Of a stretch of 64,000 bases of DNA, positions 1 to 11,047 are shown piece after piece. Positions within the stretch are counted from its first letter, which is position 1. Every line of letters begins with the position of its first letter. Under the pieces are notes generated by a model. It did not search any database. It was given only the letters and a program-made list of their open reading frames with translations, and had not been told where the DNA came from. Source of the DNA: Saturnia japonica (taxonomy: Eukaryota > Arthropoda > Insecta > Lepidoptera > Saturniidae); contig CM065323.1 in assembly GCA_033032175.1 (NCBI GenBank), positions 7,750,001 to 7,814,000 on the forward strand. Reading direction: 5' to 3'. The translations under genes and the position numbers were made by a program.

Positions 1-1447
1 GTGTTGGTAAACTTTTGAATAACCTGTTTATCTTATCGACCTATATCTATATAATATATATCTATATCTTTTTCGATTGGTTGGTTTTGTGTTTTATTTT
101 CATATCTTAGTCATGTCATGTTGTACAACTAATACAACTTAATATACAATAAACTACATAAAGAAGAGTCCACTGAAACGTGAACAAATACGATAACATG
201 TTTGTTACACACCATACCATACTACATACTTTTATTCAGTAAACACTGTATTTGATTTCTTAACTTTTAATCACAAATGAAGACAAATTAAAGTCTTAGA
301 ACGGGCATCGTGAAAAGTTTAAACTATCTGGTCGCAATAAAACTGAATTTAACGTAATTTGATAAAGTCATTTACTTGTAATTATTATTCGAATTAAATA
401 ATTTTCAACCACGAATTAATTGATCTGGCCTTTTTTACTTTTGAAATGGCGATTTCTCGATTCGTTTTAATAGTTCAACTTTGACTAAATGTAGATTGTA
501 AGTATTATTAAATTGATACAATATTATTTCATTTGGCTGGTTATTGGATATGAAAAATTATTATAATACGAGTTGGTTACGAACAAATCCATCTATACTT
601 ATTTGCTGGTTTTTAAACTGTCTGTATAGTGCAACTAAATAGCAGTCTGAAAAAAAAAATGTTTAGTATCTAAGTAAAATTATACAATGCAGATTGTAAA
701 TTATAATTTATATTATTAATAAAAAGAATGAGGTGATTTGATGTGCTTACTATTAAAAGAAAATTATGAAAATTTAAAACAACATTTTTATCCTAAAAAA
801 CTAACCACGCTGCAAAACCGAACGCCACGCTCACGCGTTTCGATTTTCAACAGTCACGATTCTTGACAGACTTACTGTACTTATTATTCATAATGTTCTC
901 TTCTGACACACAATACTATTTTTATCTCAGGTGAACTTTAACAATAATATAATTGTTACTAATTTATCACTTTATTCGTATGCAGGCAAATAAGTAAGCG
1001 TTCACGTGACCATGTTGTAAAGACAATGGGTGCATAACACCAATATGCGATGGCGCGATAACAAACGCGTTTCAGGTGACATGTAAACTTTACGGCGAAT
1101 TAGCATCGACACTAAGGGTATTTTCAAACTGATTTCCTGAGTTTAAAAATGCAATATATTCCAATATATATCTATTCCAATAACATTTAGACAATGTTAC
1201 GTATTTATACCCTAGATTTCTAGATGAATACAGTATGAAATGTTTTATTTTAGTTTATTTTATTTATGTACATCAATTAATATAATTAATAATAAATGGA
1301 ATTCAAATGATCTGATTAGTTTACTATGATATTATTAAATTGATACTATTACTGAAATATAATAAACAATAATTTAAAAAAAATGCTTGAACGCGCTCAA
1401 CTCTGGAACTACCAGTAAAATAACATAACATAATTATAATTAATAGA
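1..1447. other. AT-rich stretch without a gene
   Basis: No open frame of interest, no transposon protein and no recognisable repeat was seen on either strand. The sequence is AT-rich with short homopolymer runs. A slightly GC-richer patch lies near 800-1090 but has no coding signal. Confidence 0.5.
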
Positions 1448-1660
1448 ACACACATTAGACCCACAGTTCGCCGAGCATGTTTTTAGGTCCCATGTAATAG
1501 GGGGCGAGCTATTGCCATCAATCGGGCACGAAGCCAAACTCCGAGCTGCTACTGAGAATTTCATAGGATAAACCCAATAACACTTTGCTCAACCTGGGAA
1601 TCGAACCCAGGACCTCGATCATAGGAGTCGCGCTTACGACCACTAGGCTAACGAAGCAGT
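1448..1660 (-). repeat. tRNA-derived SINE (family 1)
   Basis: Read on the minus strand it starts with a tRNA-like head. An A-box-like TTAGCCTAGTGGT lies at 1639-1651 and a B-box GGTTCGATTCC at 1597-1607. The T-arm stem CCTGG/CCAGG is perfect, but the acceptor stem does not pair over seven bases, so this is not a working tRNA gene. The body runs on to a segment containing CATGCTCGGCGAACTGTG near 1455-1480. That segment occurs again at 51163-51252, which marks a dispersed family. The RNA polymerase III boxes are inferred from the sequence. Confidence 0.75.
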
Positions 1661-2479
1661 TTCAAATCATTAGGCTCAAAACAATATCTATGGAAAGTTG
1701 TCCAGCAACATCGTAAATCATATCCAAATTGCAACAAACAGAATTTTTTGAAATTTTAACAGACAAGAAGATCAAATATATTGCAATAAAGTCAATGTAT
1801 ATGTTAAAACAGTGTATAATTGAAAATTATAAAATAAATTTACTAATAAGTTAAAAAAAAGAATGTGGTTCTATTTAAAAGCAAAATTCATACGCACTTT
1901 TTTGATTTTTTATAATTTTTGATGATTTTATGATTTTTTATCGTTTTTTAAAGCCCTGTAACTTTTTTGCTATGCGTTTTAGCGAAAAAATGAAAGATAC
2001 CTTTTTTGTAGAGAATTTAATGTCCTACAAGATAACGAAAAGAGAAATCTAAAATATTTTTTTGATGATTTACAAAAAAAAACCCAAGAAAAAAGTTCTT
2101 TTCAATGGGAAAGGGGACCCCCATGCGCCATAACATTTTAGATATAGGTACTTACTCAAAAAAAAATTATTCTGACGCAGTCTAATATATATATATATAT
2201 ATATACTCACAAATATAGATTAATACACACACACATAAACAAATATTCCAAACAACTGTTTTACATCTTTTACGACTCAAAAAATTGAATTTATTTATTC
2301 TAGCTTATATAATTTATAGTAAAATGAAAACTGAAGCAGCTACGAATTAATTTAAAAAATATGTTCAGGTTCATGATACGTAAGTATGCTCAGCCACTCA
2401 GAAACAAAACGTTTGGCAGCAGGGAATGAAATTCCCATGATTGAGCAATATTTTAAGATAGTATTATAGATATGAGAAG
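1661..2479. other. AT-rich stretch with a TA microsatellite
   Basis: No gene is visible. It holds T-rich tracts and an (AT)n microsatellite at about 2184-2206, followed by a short CACACA run near 2225. Confidence 0.5.
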
Positions 2480-2730
2480 TCATAAAACTACCTAATCTTT
2501 GTGCTCTAATAAGTAACCAGCAAACCAATCCAGACCAATTCCTCTTATCCCCATGCATTCAAGCTTTTTCAGCAGAATCGGATTGGAAACGGTATCGAAA
2601 GCTTTGGCTAAGTCCAGGAAGACACCAATGCTACACTTTCTGTTATCCAAATGCGATGCAACAGTTGACGTTAATAATGAAACCGCTTCTTCTGTTGTCT
2701 TCCCTTGTCAGAAGCCAAATTGGCTTTGGG
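2480..2730 (-). pseudogene. non-LTR reverse transcriptase fragment
   Basis: The minus strand reads as the middle of a LINE reverse transcriptase. A QFGF motif is followed by a TGA stop, then TTEEAVSLLTSTV, then the catalytic-domain motif FLDLAKAFDTVSNPILLKKL, and then a GLDWFAGYL segment. The order matches RT domains of Jockey/CR1-type non-LTR elements, in which the first catalytic aspartate sits in the FLDLAKAFD block. Only about 80 codons are left, with an in-frame stop and no YxDD box nearby. It is a dead fragment. The clade assignment is uncertain. Confidence 0.75.
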
Positions 2731-3224
2731 AAATAAGATTTCTAGAAGAGATATAATTAAGGAGTATTTTACTAAATAATTAAAGAACTTAATTTTTTTT
2801 TATCCGATAAAGAACTTGTTGTAATTAAGGTATATTAAACAATATTAAATTATTCCAGCACAGTCTTGAATACATCGTACCGAATATTAACAAGATACAA
2901 CTAAACGAAATTGAAAGGTCAATGAACATCGCAAATATTACGCAAAACAATTTTAACGTAATTGGGCGTGTCTGATTAGTTACCAAAATGTACAAGGATA
3001 CGTTTAAAGTTACTTTTAGGGTACAGGCGCACCGCGCCGCACGTTGTTAGGAAAAACAAAACGTTAAAAACTAGAAACAACCACATACTTGACAATTCAT
3101 AAAAAAATACAGTAAAATAAATAAGTCGCAACATTGTGCGACGAATGAAATATAACAAGTTACCTAGTGAACGATTACAATGAGATCATAATAAAGGTTG
3201 TGGTTACCGTCAATCCCGCGGTGC
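2731..3224. other. no gene seen
   Basis: A 60-codon open frame on the minus strand at 2976-3158 is rich in hydrophobic residues but has no neighbour, motif or repeat support. I treat it as chance. Confidence 0.45.
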
Positions 3225-3680
3225 GATACTACGATGCCGGAGGTTAAGTTTCGAAAAAGTGCAGTTCGCAAATCACTTCTTCCTTGGATATTCATAAAGT
3301 CGAGTGGACCTGATGGCATCCCTCCGATCGTGTCGTAGATATGTGCTTCGGAGTTAGCACCGGTTTTAACGCGTCTTTTCCAGCAGTCCTATGCATTAGG
3401 CTGATTAGGCGTAGTCCCGAAATCCTGGAAGACTGCTTTAGTGCACCCGATACCTAAAAAAAACAACCGCTCGGATCCGTCCAATTATAGACCTATAGCC
3501 ATCACTTCCTTGTTCTCCAAGATAATGGAATCAATTATCAACTGCCAGCTCCTGCGGTACCTAGAGTAGCACCGGCTGATTAGCGACCGCCAGTACGGCT
3601 TTCGTCGGGGTCGCTCGGCCGTGGGTCTTCTATTTTACCTGACACATAGGTGGGCGGAAGCAGTTGAGACCTAGAGAGAA

Positions 3681-3880
3681 GTGCTTGCAGTCATTCTAGA
3701 CGTAGCGAAGGCCTTTGATCGGGTTTGGCACAAAGCGCTTCTTTGGAAGCTACCTTCCTATGGGCTTCCCGAGAATTTAAGCAACTGGATCACCAGCTTT
3801 TTGGCCGATCGGAGCATCAAGGTCGTCGTCTACGGTGCATGTTCTGATCCTAAATTTCTCAATGTTTGGATTGATCCCGG
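3681..3880 (+). pseudogene. reverse transcriptase fragment of the LINE
   Basis: This open frame holds the first catalytic block of a non-LTR reverse transcriptase, VILDVAKAFDRVWHK, and the following [14 protein letters not shown] segment. In this family, that segment normally leads into the SVLSP-type block. The frame leaves RT homology at the internal deletion junction near 3870. Confidence 0.75.
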
Positions 3881-4140
3881 CTGCTGAATTTCACTATCGG
3901 ACATCGCGTCAGAATCGTAAATTTCATCCACACCACCTCGATGTCCAGCGTTCCACAATAGTGCGTTTCTTAAGGCATTTTCTTCCTCGCACAACCACTC
4001 TGTGGAACCAGCTGTCGCCTGGGGTCTTTCCGAGCCGTTATGACCTGATGACCTTCAAGAAGAGAGCTTATTCTTCCGTAAAAGGCCGGCAACGCATCTG
4101 CGAGCCTTTGGGTGTTACGGATGTTTGTGGGCGGCGGTGA
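3870..4140 (+). pseudogene. C-terminal end of the LINE ORF2
   Basis: An uninterrupted frame encodes the typical lepidopteran Jockey-like ORF2 tail: a HHLDV..STVRF-like block, then [15 protein letters not shown], then [13 protein letters not shown], and a terminal GRR stop. It is joined directly to the upstream RT block in a different frame, which shows a large internal deletion rather than 5' truncation. Confidence 0.75.
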
Positions 4141-4198
4141 TCACTTTCATGAGGTGCGCCACCTGCCCGTTTGCCCCCTTTTTACCATTAAAAAAAAA

Positions 4199-6039
4199 AC
4201 AATAAAAAACACGAACTTATGTACCTACCTAGGAACGTAAGAAGTTATATTTTTTGACGTAATATATAAAAATAACTTCAAAAATTTTATCCCACGTGCC
4301 AAAAACATATGAAGATAGCCATCAATGATAATAATGACTTTTTTATTGTGTAAAAATATTATTTTAATTACATTATTATCACACGGTGCGCGCGCAGTTC
4401 TCAATTTTATTACCCTCTACTTACTAAACGTGCCAAAAGCAGTACGAGTGCAACTTCAAAAATAATTTACGATAATTAATGTTTGAGCTAAATAATTGAA
4501 CAAAATATTATCTAGACATCAGTGTAAAAAACAAATCGACTTTTTATAAAATTTAGAATGAAAGGTAAAACTAAATTTTAAGTTTAATTTAATTTTGATA
4601 AAAATAAAAAACAGGAATGCCACGTAAACATTTACCACTGATACTTTAATTTGTTTGAAAAACAATGTTGGGATTAATATTATATCGATTACTACTTAAA
4701 ACTTATTACTTAATAAAATGCCACTAAAATAAATATTTCTTGGTTGGCCTTCCTACGTGTCACGGAGAGTGGCGTTTTTGCTTTTAAACATCGCAATGAA
4801 CGCAAGTTACAAATTATGTGTTAAGTATAATGACATTTCATTACAAACATAAACGATATATAAGTAACAAGTTAACTTTGTATACTCCCCTTTTCAAAAC
4901 AGTTGCATTTCTATTAATTTATCAAAATGTAAAGATTAAAAATATAACAAACACAAATAAGATTTCTAATTTCAAATTTAACTAAATGAATATCTGCTAT
5001 ACTAACGTCATTTATCATTTTGATGACATCGAGTGCTTGTGACAGCACTAGTCTCTTCCAATTGTTAAAATACCATATAAATCTCTGGCAGTGTGAATGA
5101 AAGTTATTTATTATGTTTATTATAACTGGAATTTATACAGAAATAGAAGCTGTACGTCTACCTTACCCGGTGATGTTTGCTCGCTCGGGAATAAATAATG
5201 TGTGTGTCAAATTACTTACATCTTCTTTACTGAGACGCCGAAGCCAACCTTACCTGCACGTGGTGCACTCTACTGTGTAACTAACAAGGAAATGGCTATA
5301 ACGGGGTTGTAAGGCTGTTTTGCCCAACTGGGACGCGACCACCATGCATGTGGAGTAAAGTCCATCATAGTGACTTGCTTTTGCATGTATTGTCGCGTTT
5401 CGGGATCAGTCTCTGCGCATATCCAGTTAAATTAATGCAGGCATGACAGCGGCGACCGTAGATGGATTACGATCTCTCGATAGTGGCCGTTTTGATAAAT
5501 TCCTGCCACATTTCGGATCAATGATAAAATAGGTTAAAACATATTTAAATTTTCCGGTAGGTATATTACAATGCCTACTTAAAAGATTATTTTAAACAGT
5601 TTCATTACGGCGTTGAATCTTACTCACGACTGCGCGGTCGTGCGTCCCGTTCATGTCGTTTTAATGGAGACACTATGCTCTCTGCATACTGACTAATTTA
5701 CCATAAACAACTGATTATTTGCATAAATGCACTGTTATGCGCTGAACATTACTAGAGAATTGATATAGAACCTATTTGTGTATTCCTTCATACACGGATA
5801 CTTAATAAAATTGTTGTACATATTCTTAAACAATATTGTTTTTTAATTTATATTATTATACTTGTGATTATAATATTATTATCATCAGCAAAAAGAGATT
5901 GTATTTAATAATTCGAAGGTAGGTAGTGGAAAAGTACAAGGGAATATCGCAATGATAATCGTATGTCTTTTTTAATACATTTGCAACGAACGAACATTTA
6001 AACTATTTACATAATATTGTAATTGTTTTTTTTTTTAAT
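4199..6039. other. gene-free stretch with a weak dispersed repeat
   Basis: No coding region is supported. The segment 4665-4800 (core TAAATATTTCTTGGTTGGCC) resembles 41450-41620, so a decayed dispersed repeat is likely. The region 5160-5500 is less AT-rich and looks single-copy in this window, but no frame or motif explains it. Confidence 0.45.
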
Positions 6040-6300
6040 ATAACTTTGGTGACAAACAAGCATACGGTCCGCCTAATGGTAAGCGGCTAGCGTAGCCACT
6101 GGACACGAAATACTATAGGTATCACTAGCGCGTTACCGACCTTGAATCCTCTATCCCCAGGAGCTCTGGAAACCCTACTCACCGCAGAAACACAACTTAA
6201 GGATAATTGACTGCGATCACCTGTAGAGTAGAGATATTGCACCAGTCGGATTACCCAAGTAGAGAAAAAAATGTCCTAAATCCTACCTATCTTTAAAATC
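6040..6300 (-). repeat. short interspersed repeat (family 3)
   Basis: On the minus strand it begins with TCTCTACTTGGGTAATCCGA, contains GAGTAGGGTTTCCAGAGCTC, and ends with a tail reading AGGCGGACCGTATGCTTG. Two other copies in the same window (15186-15460 and 36550-36795) share the same order of blocks. No protein is encoded. The tail resembles the 3' end of the Jockey-like LINE at 3225-4198. Confidence 0.7.
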
Positions 6301-7129
6301 TGTTTGTTAACACTCTTCTGTTTTCGTAATATATTTTCGTTGTAACTACATTTTAGGTACTTATTATTAGACTGTTATCGCGATTAAAGTTTTCCACAAG
6401 TTTCAAATTGTTTTATATCATTTATTATAAACGGATTTTCTAAAGAATTGTTTACTACAACGTAAGCAGATTGACAAAAACATGATTAAAATTAGAAAAC
6501 CGATATATCTGTATATAATGTTAATTTACGTAATAAAAATCCAACATTTTCAGTCTCTTTATAAAAGAATTCTATGTCATCTTACAGGAGGTCATCGCAG
6601 CTTATGCTATACATTAAACTATTGAATGCAACGTTATTCATCCACGACGGACGTACAAAAGTGCCCAACCCAAATAGCCTCACACAAAACAAGCGACGCC
6701 GGGAGCAACGACCGTGTTCATGTGTTCATTGAATGATTGCCGGCGACTTCAATTGGTGACCACCGCTTTATGACTGCGAGATACTGACACTAATGTCATT
6801 GTCATACCAAAAGAATTACATTAGCGGTATTCTTTATATGACTAGAAAGAAGCTCTTGTCTCTTGCGAGAAGTAATAAAGTATTACGGTAAACTAATAAA
6901 CCCGAATAAAAATTATAATATAAGTATTCCTCAATGAAACTTATCATCTACGAAAATAGCTTCGATTCAAGTAAATAAAAACAAATAATAATATGCACGA
7001 GGAAACGCATAGTACCTACCTAATCTAATTTGTCCGTATGTTACACACAATTGGGACTAAAATATTTTCCATACTGAGTATAGAGTTTATATACATTACT
7101 AGTAAACGGTTTGTTTGTCTTTTTTATCA
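6301..7129. other. no gene seen
   Basis: AT-rich with a moderately GC-rich patch at 6640-6800 (near GCGACGCCGGGAGCAACG). No open frame, RNA gene or known repeat was recognised. Confidence 0.4.
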
Positions 7130-7350
7130 TTTATGGGTTTTGCGTTATGGCCACATCGTACCTGATGTTCAGTGACCTTAGATTTTTAACTTGAGTATGG
7201 TAGCTAGTTAGCCAGGCAGGCATTAGAAAATGCCCTACCACCATGCTGTGGTTTTATCGCGATGTTTTCCTTCACCGAAAGTTCAGGCTCATTGTAGAGA
7301 TTCGAACTCACGTCAATCGACGCGGAGTACGTACTCGCTACCACTGATCC
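7130..7350 (-). repeat. tRNA-derived SINE (family 2)
   Basis: On the minus strand it starts with a tRNA-like head (ATCAGTGGTAGCGAGTACG, then GTGAGTTCGAATCTC). The conserved body follows: GAGCCTGAACTTTCGGTGAA, then GAAAACATCGCGATAAAACC, with a tail ending near CATCAGGTACGATGTGGCC. The A and B box matches are good enough for a polymerase III origin. Copies of this family occur at 9519-9685, 21509-21810 and 49625-49765. Confidence 0.75.
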
Positions 7351-7821
7351 ATCATTGTTTGGTATTATTTGTTAAGTACAGAGCAACGAAAAATGTTGTT
7401 GATTCCATAGTAAATAGAACCCGCGACTTCTGTGGGTTTAATCAGACATGAAGCCGACAAAGTCATCTCACTAAGCTCGCGGACGCAGCCAGGGTATTGC
7501 GTAATGTTGTTAACTTAAAGGTTATAATTTATGTACTTACATGTCAGTAAACCAAGCAGCGTGGTGACGCTGGCACTTTTACGAAAGTTAAATATATTTC
7601 ATCTATGCAACTGCCACTTTATACACGAATCTGTGGACAATTAAAAACATACGTTAAAGATAAATTTCACAAAAAGTTCATCGCTTTTGATTTTTAACCC
7701 ACAGGTTCGTAGGTTGTAATTCTAGATTTATTAACCAGTTATTCGAACTTTACACTATTCGGCTTAATTTCTAACAATGATAACCGTGTCAACCATGAAA
7801 TTTGATTGGTTATAAGACACT

Positions 7822-8060
7822 ATTAACAAAAAAGAAAACCAACTTCAACGATTTTTGAGTTCCCTCGTGTATGTTCGAAGTTGAAAGTCCAATTGCCAAT
7901 GAAATTAAAATGGGACCACCCTTATGCTATCCCCTATCAAACCAATAAAGAATCATCCAAATCGGTTCATAGACAAGGAAGTTTGGCTTAACATCCATTA
8001 AAAAATACACATTCGAATTGAGTAACCTCCGTCTTTTTTAGAAGTCGGTTAAAAACGACT
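7822..8060. repeat. MITE-like repeat with AACCRACTTC ends
   Basis: The left end contains AAAACCAACTTC and the right end GAAGTCGGTTAAAA, an imperfect inverted pair. The interior includes CCAATGAAATTAAAATGGGA and AAATCGGTTCATA. Related copies lie at 27895-28140 and 58683-58870. No protein is encoded, so a small non-autonomous DNA element is the simplest reading. Confidence 0.6.
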
Positions 8061-8558
8061 AACATCTTTATTACTAATTTCGCGCATTCTTGGAGATGAT
8101 ATCCTTGAAGTAAAAAATATTTAAAAATATATTGATCAAATATCAAAACTAGACTTGATAGGACATGTTAAGATCTTGAAGCGTTGAACTTCCATATAAA
8201 GTATGATACGGCACAATGTCACGGCTGCTAGGTTAATAGCGTTTGCATTTATTTAACAAGTTAACTAAATACATAGAACATTAGTCGAAAGTTCTATCCG
8301 TTTAATTGCATGTCTTCTACTGATTCCTAATTAATATGTAATTAGGAGTTCGTGATACTCCGGGTTGCATATGTACTGGAGATTAGTGATTGAATATTCT
8401 ACGCTTACCTACTTTGAGGATTTGTAATCAATGGTAAACTGATAGTAAGTATTATACCAATTAACACGGCATTAGTAAGTATATAAATAGATAAATAAGT
8501 TTAATCTGTGGAACTTCGATGACCATCGTTGATAGATATTAGCTAGATTTATTCAAAA
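8061..8558. other. no gene seen
   Basis: AT-rich sequence without an open frame, RNA gene or repeat that I recognise. Confidence 0.4.
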
Positions 8559-9085
8559 TTAGCTGTACCCGTGGCTTCGCTCACATTGACTACAGAATGC
8601 TCGCGCGAATCTTGCTCCCCAGCTCCCGGCTATTTTAAAGACAAATATGCTTATTGTGGGTGTTCCTTAGAAGATAGATATATACCTACTGTCCCGTACT
8701 CTTTGCAGGTCTTTTTAATGCCTATAATTATGTTACTACATTAATATGCTATATCTCTTATGGTTTACTCAGCATAAGCCATTTAAACGCCCGAATTGAT
8801 TCACTAAGACCAGTTTTTTTTATTTGTGCGGAACCCTAATTCTTTTTCTAAAATAAAAGTAGCCTAAGTTACTCACTCCCTATAAATTCAGCTATCTACC
8901 AGTGAAAGTCTTGTCAAAATCGGTCCAACCGTTTCGGAGATTAACCGAAACAAACAGACAGACAGACAAAAATTTTAACAATGGGTGTTTTGTTATAGGT
9001 ATCGTATATACTTTCATTTGCATTTAGTAAAAAGCTGTTATTTTGACATTACATATTGACACTTCAATTTTATTAATTGTATAGA
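8559..9085 (-). mobile_element. non-autonomous Helitron (family H1)
   Basis: Read on the minus strand it starts with TCTATACAATTAATAAAATT after an A, and ends in CTAA followed by T. This fits insertion between A and T with 5'-TC and 3'-CTRR ends. Just before the 3' end is the hairpin-like GTGAGCGAAGCCACGGG (stem GTG/CAC). Two further copies of about the same length occur at 18851-19380 and 30121-30648. There is no coding capacity. Confidence 0.7.
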
Positions 9086-9518
9086 TGAGGTATATTCCGG
9101 AAGCTATTAAATATTCCATAAACATGAACACAATTAATACAATATTAGTTTAATCCCATGAGAAAGTGGCAGAAAATGACAAGTCACGGGTATATTACAT
9201 TGTATATTATGTACTGTCATGTATAAAACACGTTACCAGAAACATAACATCAAATATGAAATTATTACGCATTTACTCCGTTAAGGTACCTACACCTACA
9301 CCATTAATCTTTAAGTTTACTCCTATCCTTGGAATTTATGAATTATTGATCAACGAGAACCGCGCGGCAGATGGGGAAATAGTTTTTTTTTTTATAAATA
9401 TTCTACAAGGTAACAGGGAACCGTTAAACGTTATGTATATTCTTTTATCAAAATCAATTGCCTCAAACTTATTCAAAGGTGCCGCCTAATCATTTCAGTG
9501 TCAATCATTTCAATTTCA
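9086..9518. other. no supported gene
   Basis: A 107-codon frame at 9166-9489 (plus) is open, but it has no ATG at its start, no motif and an AT-driven composition. It is not called as a gene. Confidence 0.4.
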
Positions 9519-9685
9519 ATCAGTGGTAGCGACATCTCGTCGATAAACGTTAGTTCGAATCAGCCTAAGCTTTCGGAGAAGGAAAACATCGTGATGAAAC
9601 CATAGCACGGTGGTAGGGTATTTTCTAATACTTGGCTAGCTAGCTATCACCCCTAAGGCGAAAATCTGTAGCCAAGCACCTAAAC
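9519..9685 (+). repeat. tRNA-derived SINE (family 2), degraded
   Basis: It contains TCAGTGGTAGCGACATCTCG, a damaged B-box region TTAGTTCGAATC, then the body block GAAAACATCGTGATGAAACC and GGTGGTAGGGTATTTTCTAA. It matches the 7130-7350 and 21509-21810 copies in order, with small deletions. Confidence 0.65.
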
Positions 9686-9744
9686 AGTGGTAAACAATTA
9701 AATTAACAAAAGTAACAGTAAACAGGTGGGCCAAATTATATGTA

Positions 9745-9775
9745 CAAGGTGTCCAGAAAGGGTATCGGGTATTTG
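9745..9775. repeat. left terminal inverted repeat of the DD41D element
   Basis: Thirty-one bases identical to the reverse complement of 11017-11047, next to a TA dinucleotide at 9743-9744. Confidence 0.9.
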
Positions 9776-9851
9776 TAAGTTCAATGAAACAAAAATTATT
9801 TGTATGCAATAAAAAAGTTTATTGTTTATTATTAGCATATGAATTGGAGAA

Positions 9852-10931
9852 TTATTTGGAAAAGATGATGTTATCCAAATGATGACCGTTACGTTGCTGG
9901 CACTCTTCTAAACGGAAACCAAGATTGGCGATAACACGTTGACACATAGCTATCGATATTGCTGCCATTTCTGACCTGATGTTTTGCTTTAACTGGGTTA
10001 GATTCGTCGGATTGTTTTGATAAACCTTACTTTTAAGGTATCCCCATGCAAAATAGTCAAGCGGGCTAAGGTCGCGGCTTCTGGGAGGCCAGTTGATGTT
10101 ACCCCTTCGCGAAATGACTTTATTAGGGAATAATTCGTTAACAACTTCCATTGAGTCATTTGAGGTATGGCAAGTGGCCCCATCTTGCTGGAACCACGTT
10201 CTTGAGTTGAAACCTGCAAACTCCTGCAACTCTGGGACCAAAAAATTTCGCAACATATCGCAATAACGGTCACTATTCACATTAATTGCTCGGCCTCGTT
10301 GATCTTCATGAAAATAAGGACCAATTATGCCTTTAGCAGACTTAGCGGCCCAAACAACGACCTTTGGGCTATGCAGGGGTCGTTCATGCTTTCGTCTCGG
10401 ATTCTGCACTGCCCAGTACCGACAATTCTGCTTATTAACATGACCATTCAGGTGAAAATTTGCTTCGTCACTGAACAGTATGTTGTTAAAGTTGTTAAAT
10501 CGCTGCAGCATTTCGTTCGCAAAATTCAGTCGATTAGCATAGTCCGTATCCTTCAATTCTTGAACCAATTGAATTTTATAGGCTTTAAGATGTAAGTCTT
10601 TCTTTAAAATCGAATGTAAAGACGATTTTTTGATGTTTAACGCTTGGCTTCGCTTTCGGATGGATAAAGACGGATTTTGACGAACCGACGCCTCAACTTC
10701 TTCAATTGTTTCTTCATCGCGAACTGAACGAGGACGACCAGAGTTTTTAATTTTAACTGTCGCACCTGTATTCTCGAACATCCTGATCCATTTCCTAATG
10801 CTATCGTCACTTGGCGCGTGGCGTGTACGATATTCCGCACGATAGAGACGTTGAGCAGTCACTATTGAATCACCATTACGATAATACGCTCGTACGCAAA
10901 ATGCGCGATGCGTCCCCGAGTACTGTTCCAT
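9852..10931 (-). CDS. mariner-like transposase, DD41D type
   Basis: A complete 359-residue frame from ATG at 10931 to a stop at 9852. It should cut and paste its own element in the nucleus, using the terminal repeats on either side. An N-terminal helix-turn-helix region spans about residues 8-52 (FCVRAYYRNGD.., then SDDSIRKWIRMFE). It is followed by a GRPR motif at 65-68 and a second helix-turn-helix region to about 115. The catalytic residues are visible: D155 in ILFSDEANF, D250 in TWFQQDGATCH and D292 in LSPLDYFAWGYLK. The 41 residues between the last two define the spacing. That spacing is known from the rosa group of the Tc1-mariner superfamily, while classical mariners have 34. PRSR replaces the commoner PRSP before the last block. 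No stops or frameshifts were seen. The length is normal for the superfamily. Activity is inferred, not shown. Confidence 0.9.
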   Translation of the reverse strand: MEQYSGTHRAFCVRAYYRNGDSIVTAQRLYRAEYRTRHAPSDDSIRKWIRMFENTGATVKIKNSGRPRSVRDEETIEEVEASVRQNPSLSIRKRSQALNIKKSSLHSILKKDLHLKAYKIQLVQELKDTDYANRLNFANEMLQRFNNFNNILFSDEANFHLNGHVNKQNCRYWAVQNPRRKHERPLHSPKVVVWAAKSAKGIIGPYFHEDQRGRAINVNSDRYCDMLRNFLVPELQEFAGFNSRTWFQQDGATCHTSNDSMEVVNELFPNKVISRRGNINWPPRSRDLSPLDYFAWGYLKSKVYQNNPTNLTQLKQNIRSEMAAISIAMCQRVIANLGFRLEECQQRNGHHLDNIIFSK

Positions 10932-11016
10932 CGTGACTAAAACTCCACAAAATGGCGGACGCCACGAACCCCTCCCCGCACCCTTTAGACGCCCCGTTTC
11001 GAATATGGCGCGAAAA

Positions 11017-11047
11017 CAAATACCCGATACCCTTTCTGGACACCTTG
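11017..11047. repeat. right terminal inverted repeat of the DD41D element
   Basis: Thirty-one bases forming a perfect inverted match with 9745-9775, followed by TA at 11048-11049. Confidence 0.9.

Larger units (their letters stand above)
3225..4198 (+). mobile_element. Jockey-like LINE, internally deleted
   Basis: The plus strand carries a LINE reverse transcriptase. The N-terminal RT blocks start near 3290 (KSSGPDGIPP-like) and continue with NYRPIAITSLFSKIMES at about 3485-3540, a QYGFRRGRS block near 3590 and the VILDVAKAFDRVWHKALLWKL block at 3690-3750. Near 3870 the sequence jumps to the far 3' end of the element: [20 protein letters not shown], then [18 protein letters not shown], ending GRR and a stop at 4140. 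The FADD catalytic block and everything between is missing. Several stops and frameshifts occur before 3680. A 3' untranslated tail and an A-rich end follow at 4141-4198. Non-autonomous and dead. Confidence 0.85.
9745..11047 (-). mobile_element. DD41D mariner-like transposon, apparently intact
   Basis: The element is 1303 bp. The left terminal repeat is 9745-9775 and the right one is 11017-11047. They are perfect 31-bp inverted copies starting CAAGGTGTCCAGAAAGGGTA. The element is flanked by TA on both sides (9743-9744 and 11048-11049), the target duplication of the IS630-Tc1-mariner superfamily. It carries one uninterrupted transposase gene on the minus strand. The perfect ends and unbroken gene suggest a young copy. 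Its right flank abuts the remains of a Tc1 element. Confidence 0.9.

Noticed and set aside
1590..1660. A tRNA gene on the minus strand
   Set aside because: The A and B boxes and T stem are good, but the acceptor stem does not pair and the sequence continues into a repeated SINE body.
2184..2206. Possible functional element
   Set aside because: Plain (AT)n microsatellite.
9166..9489. A 107-codon protein gene
   Set aside because: No ATG at the frame start, AT-driven composition, no motif, and a SINE begins directly after it.
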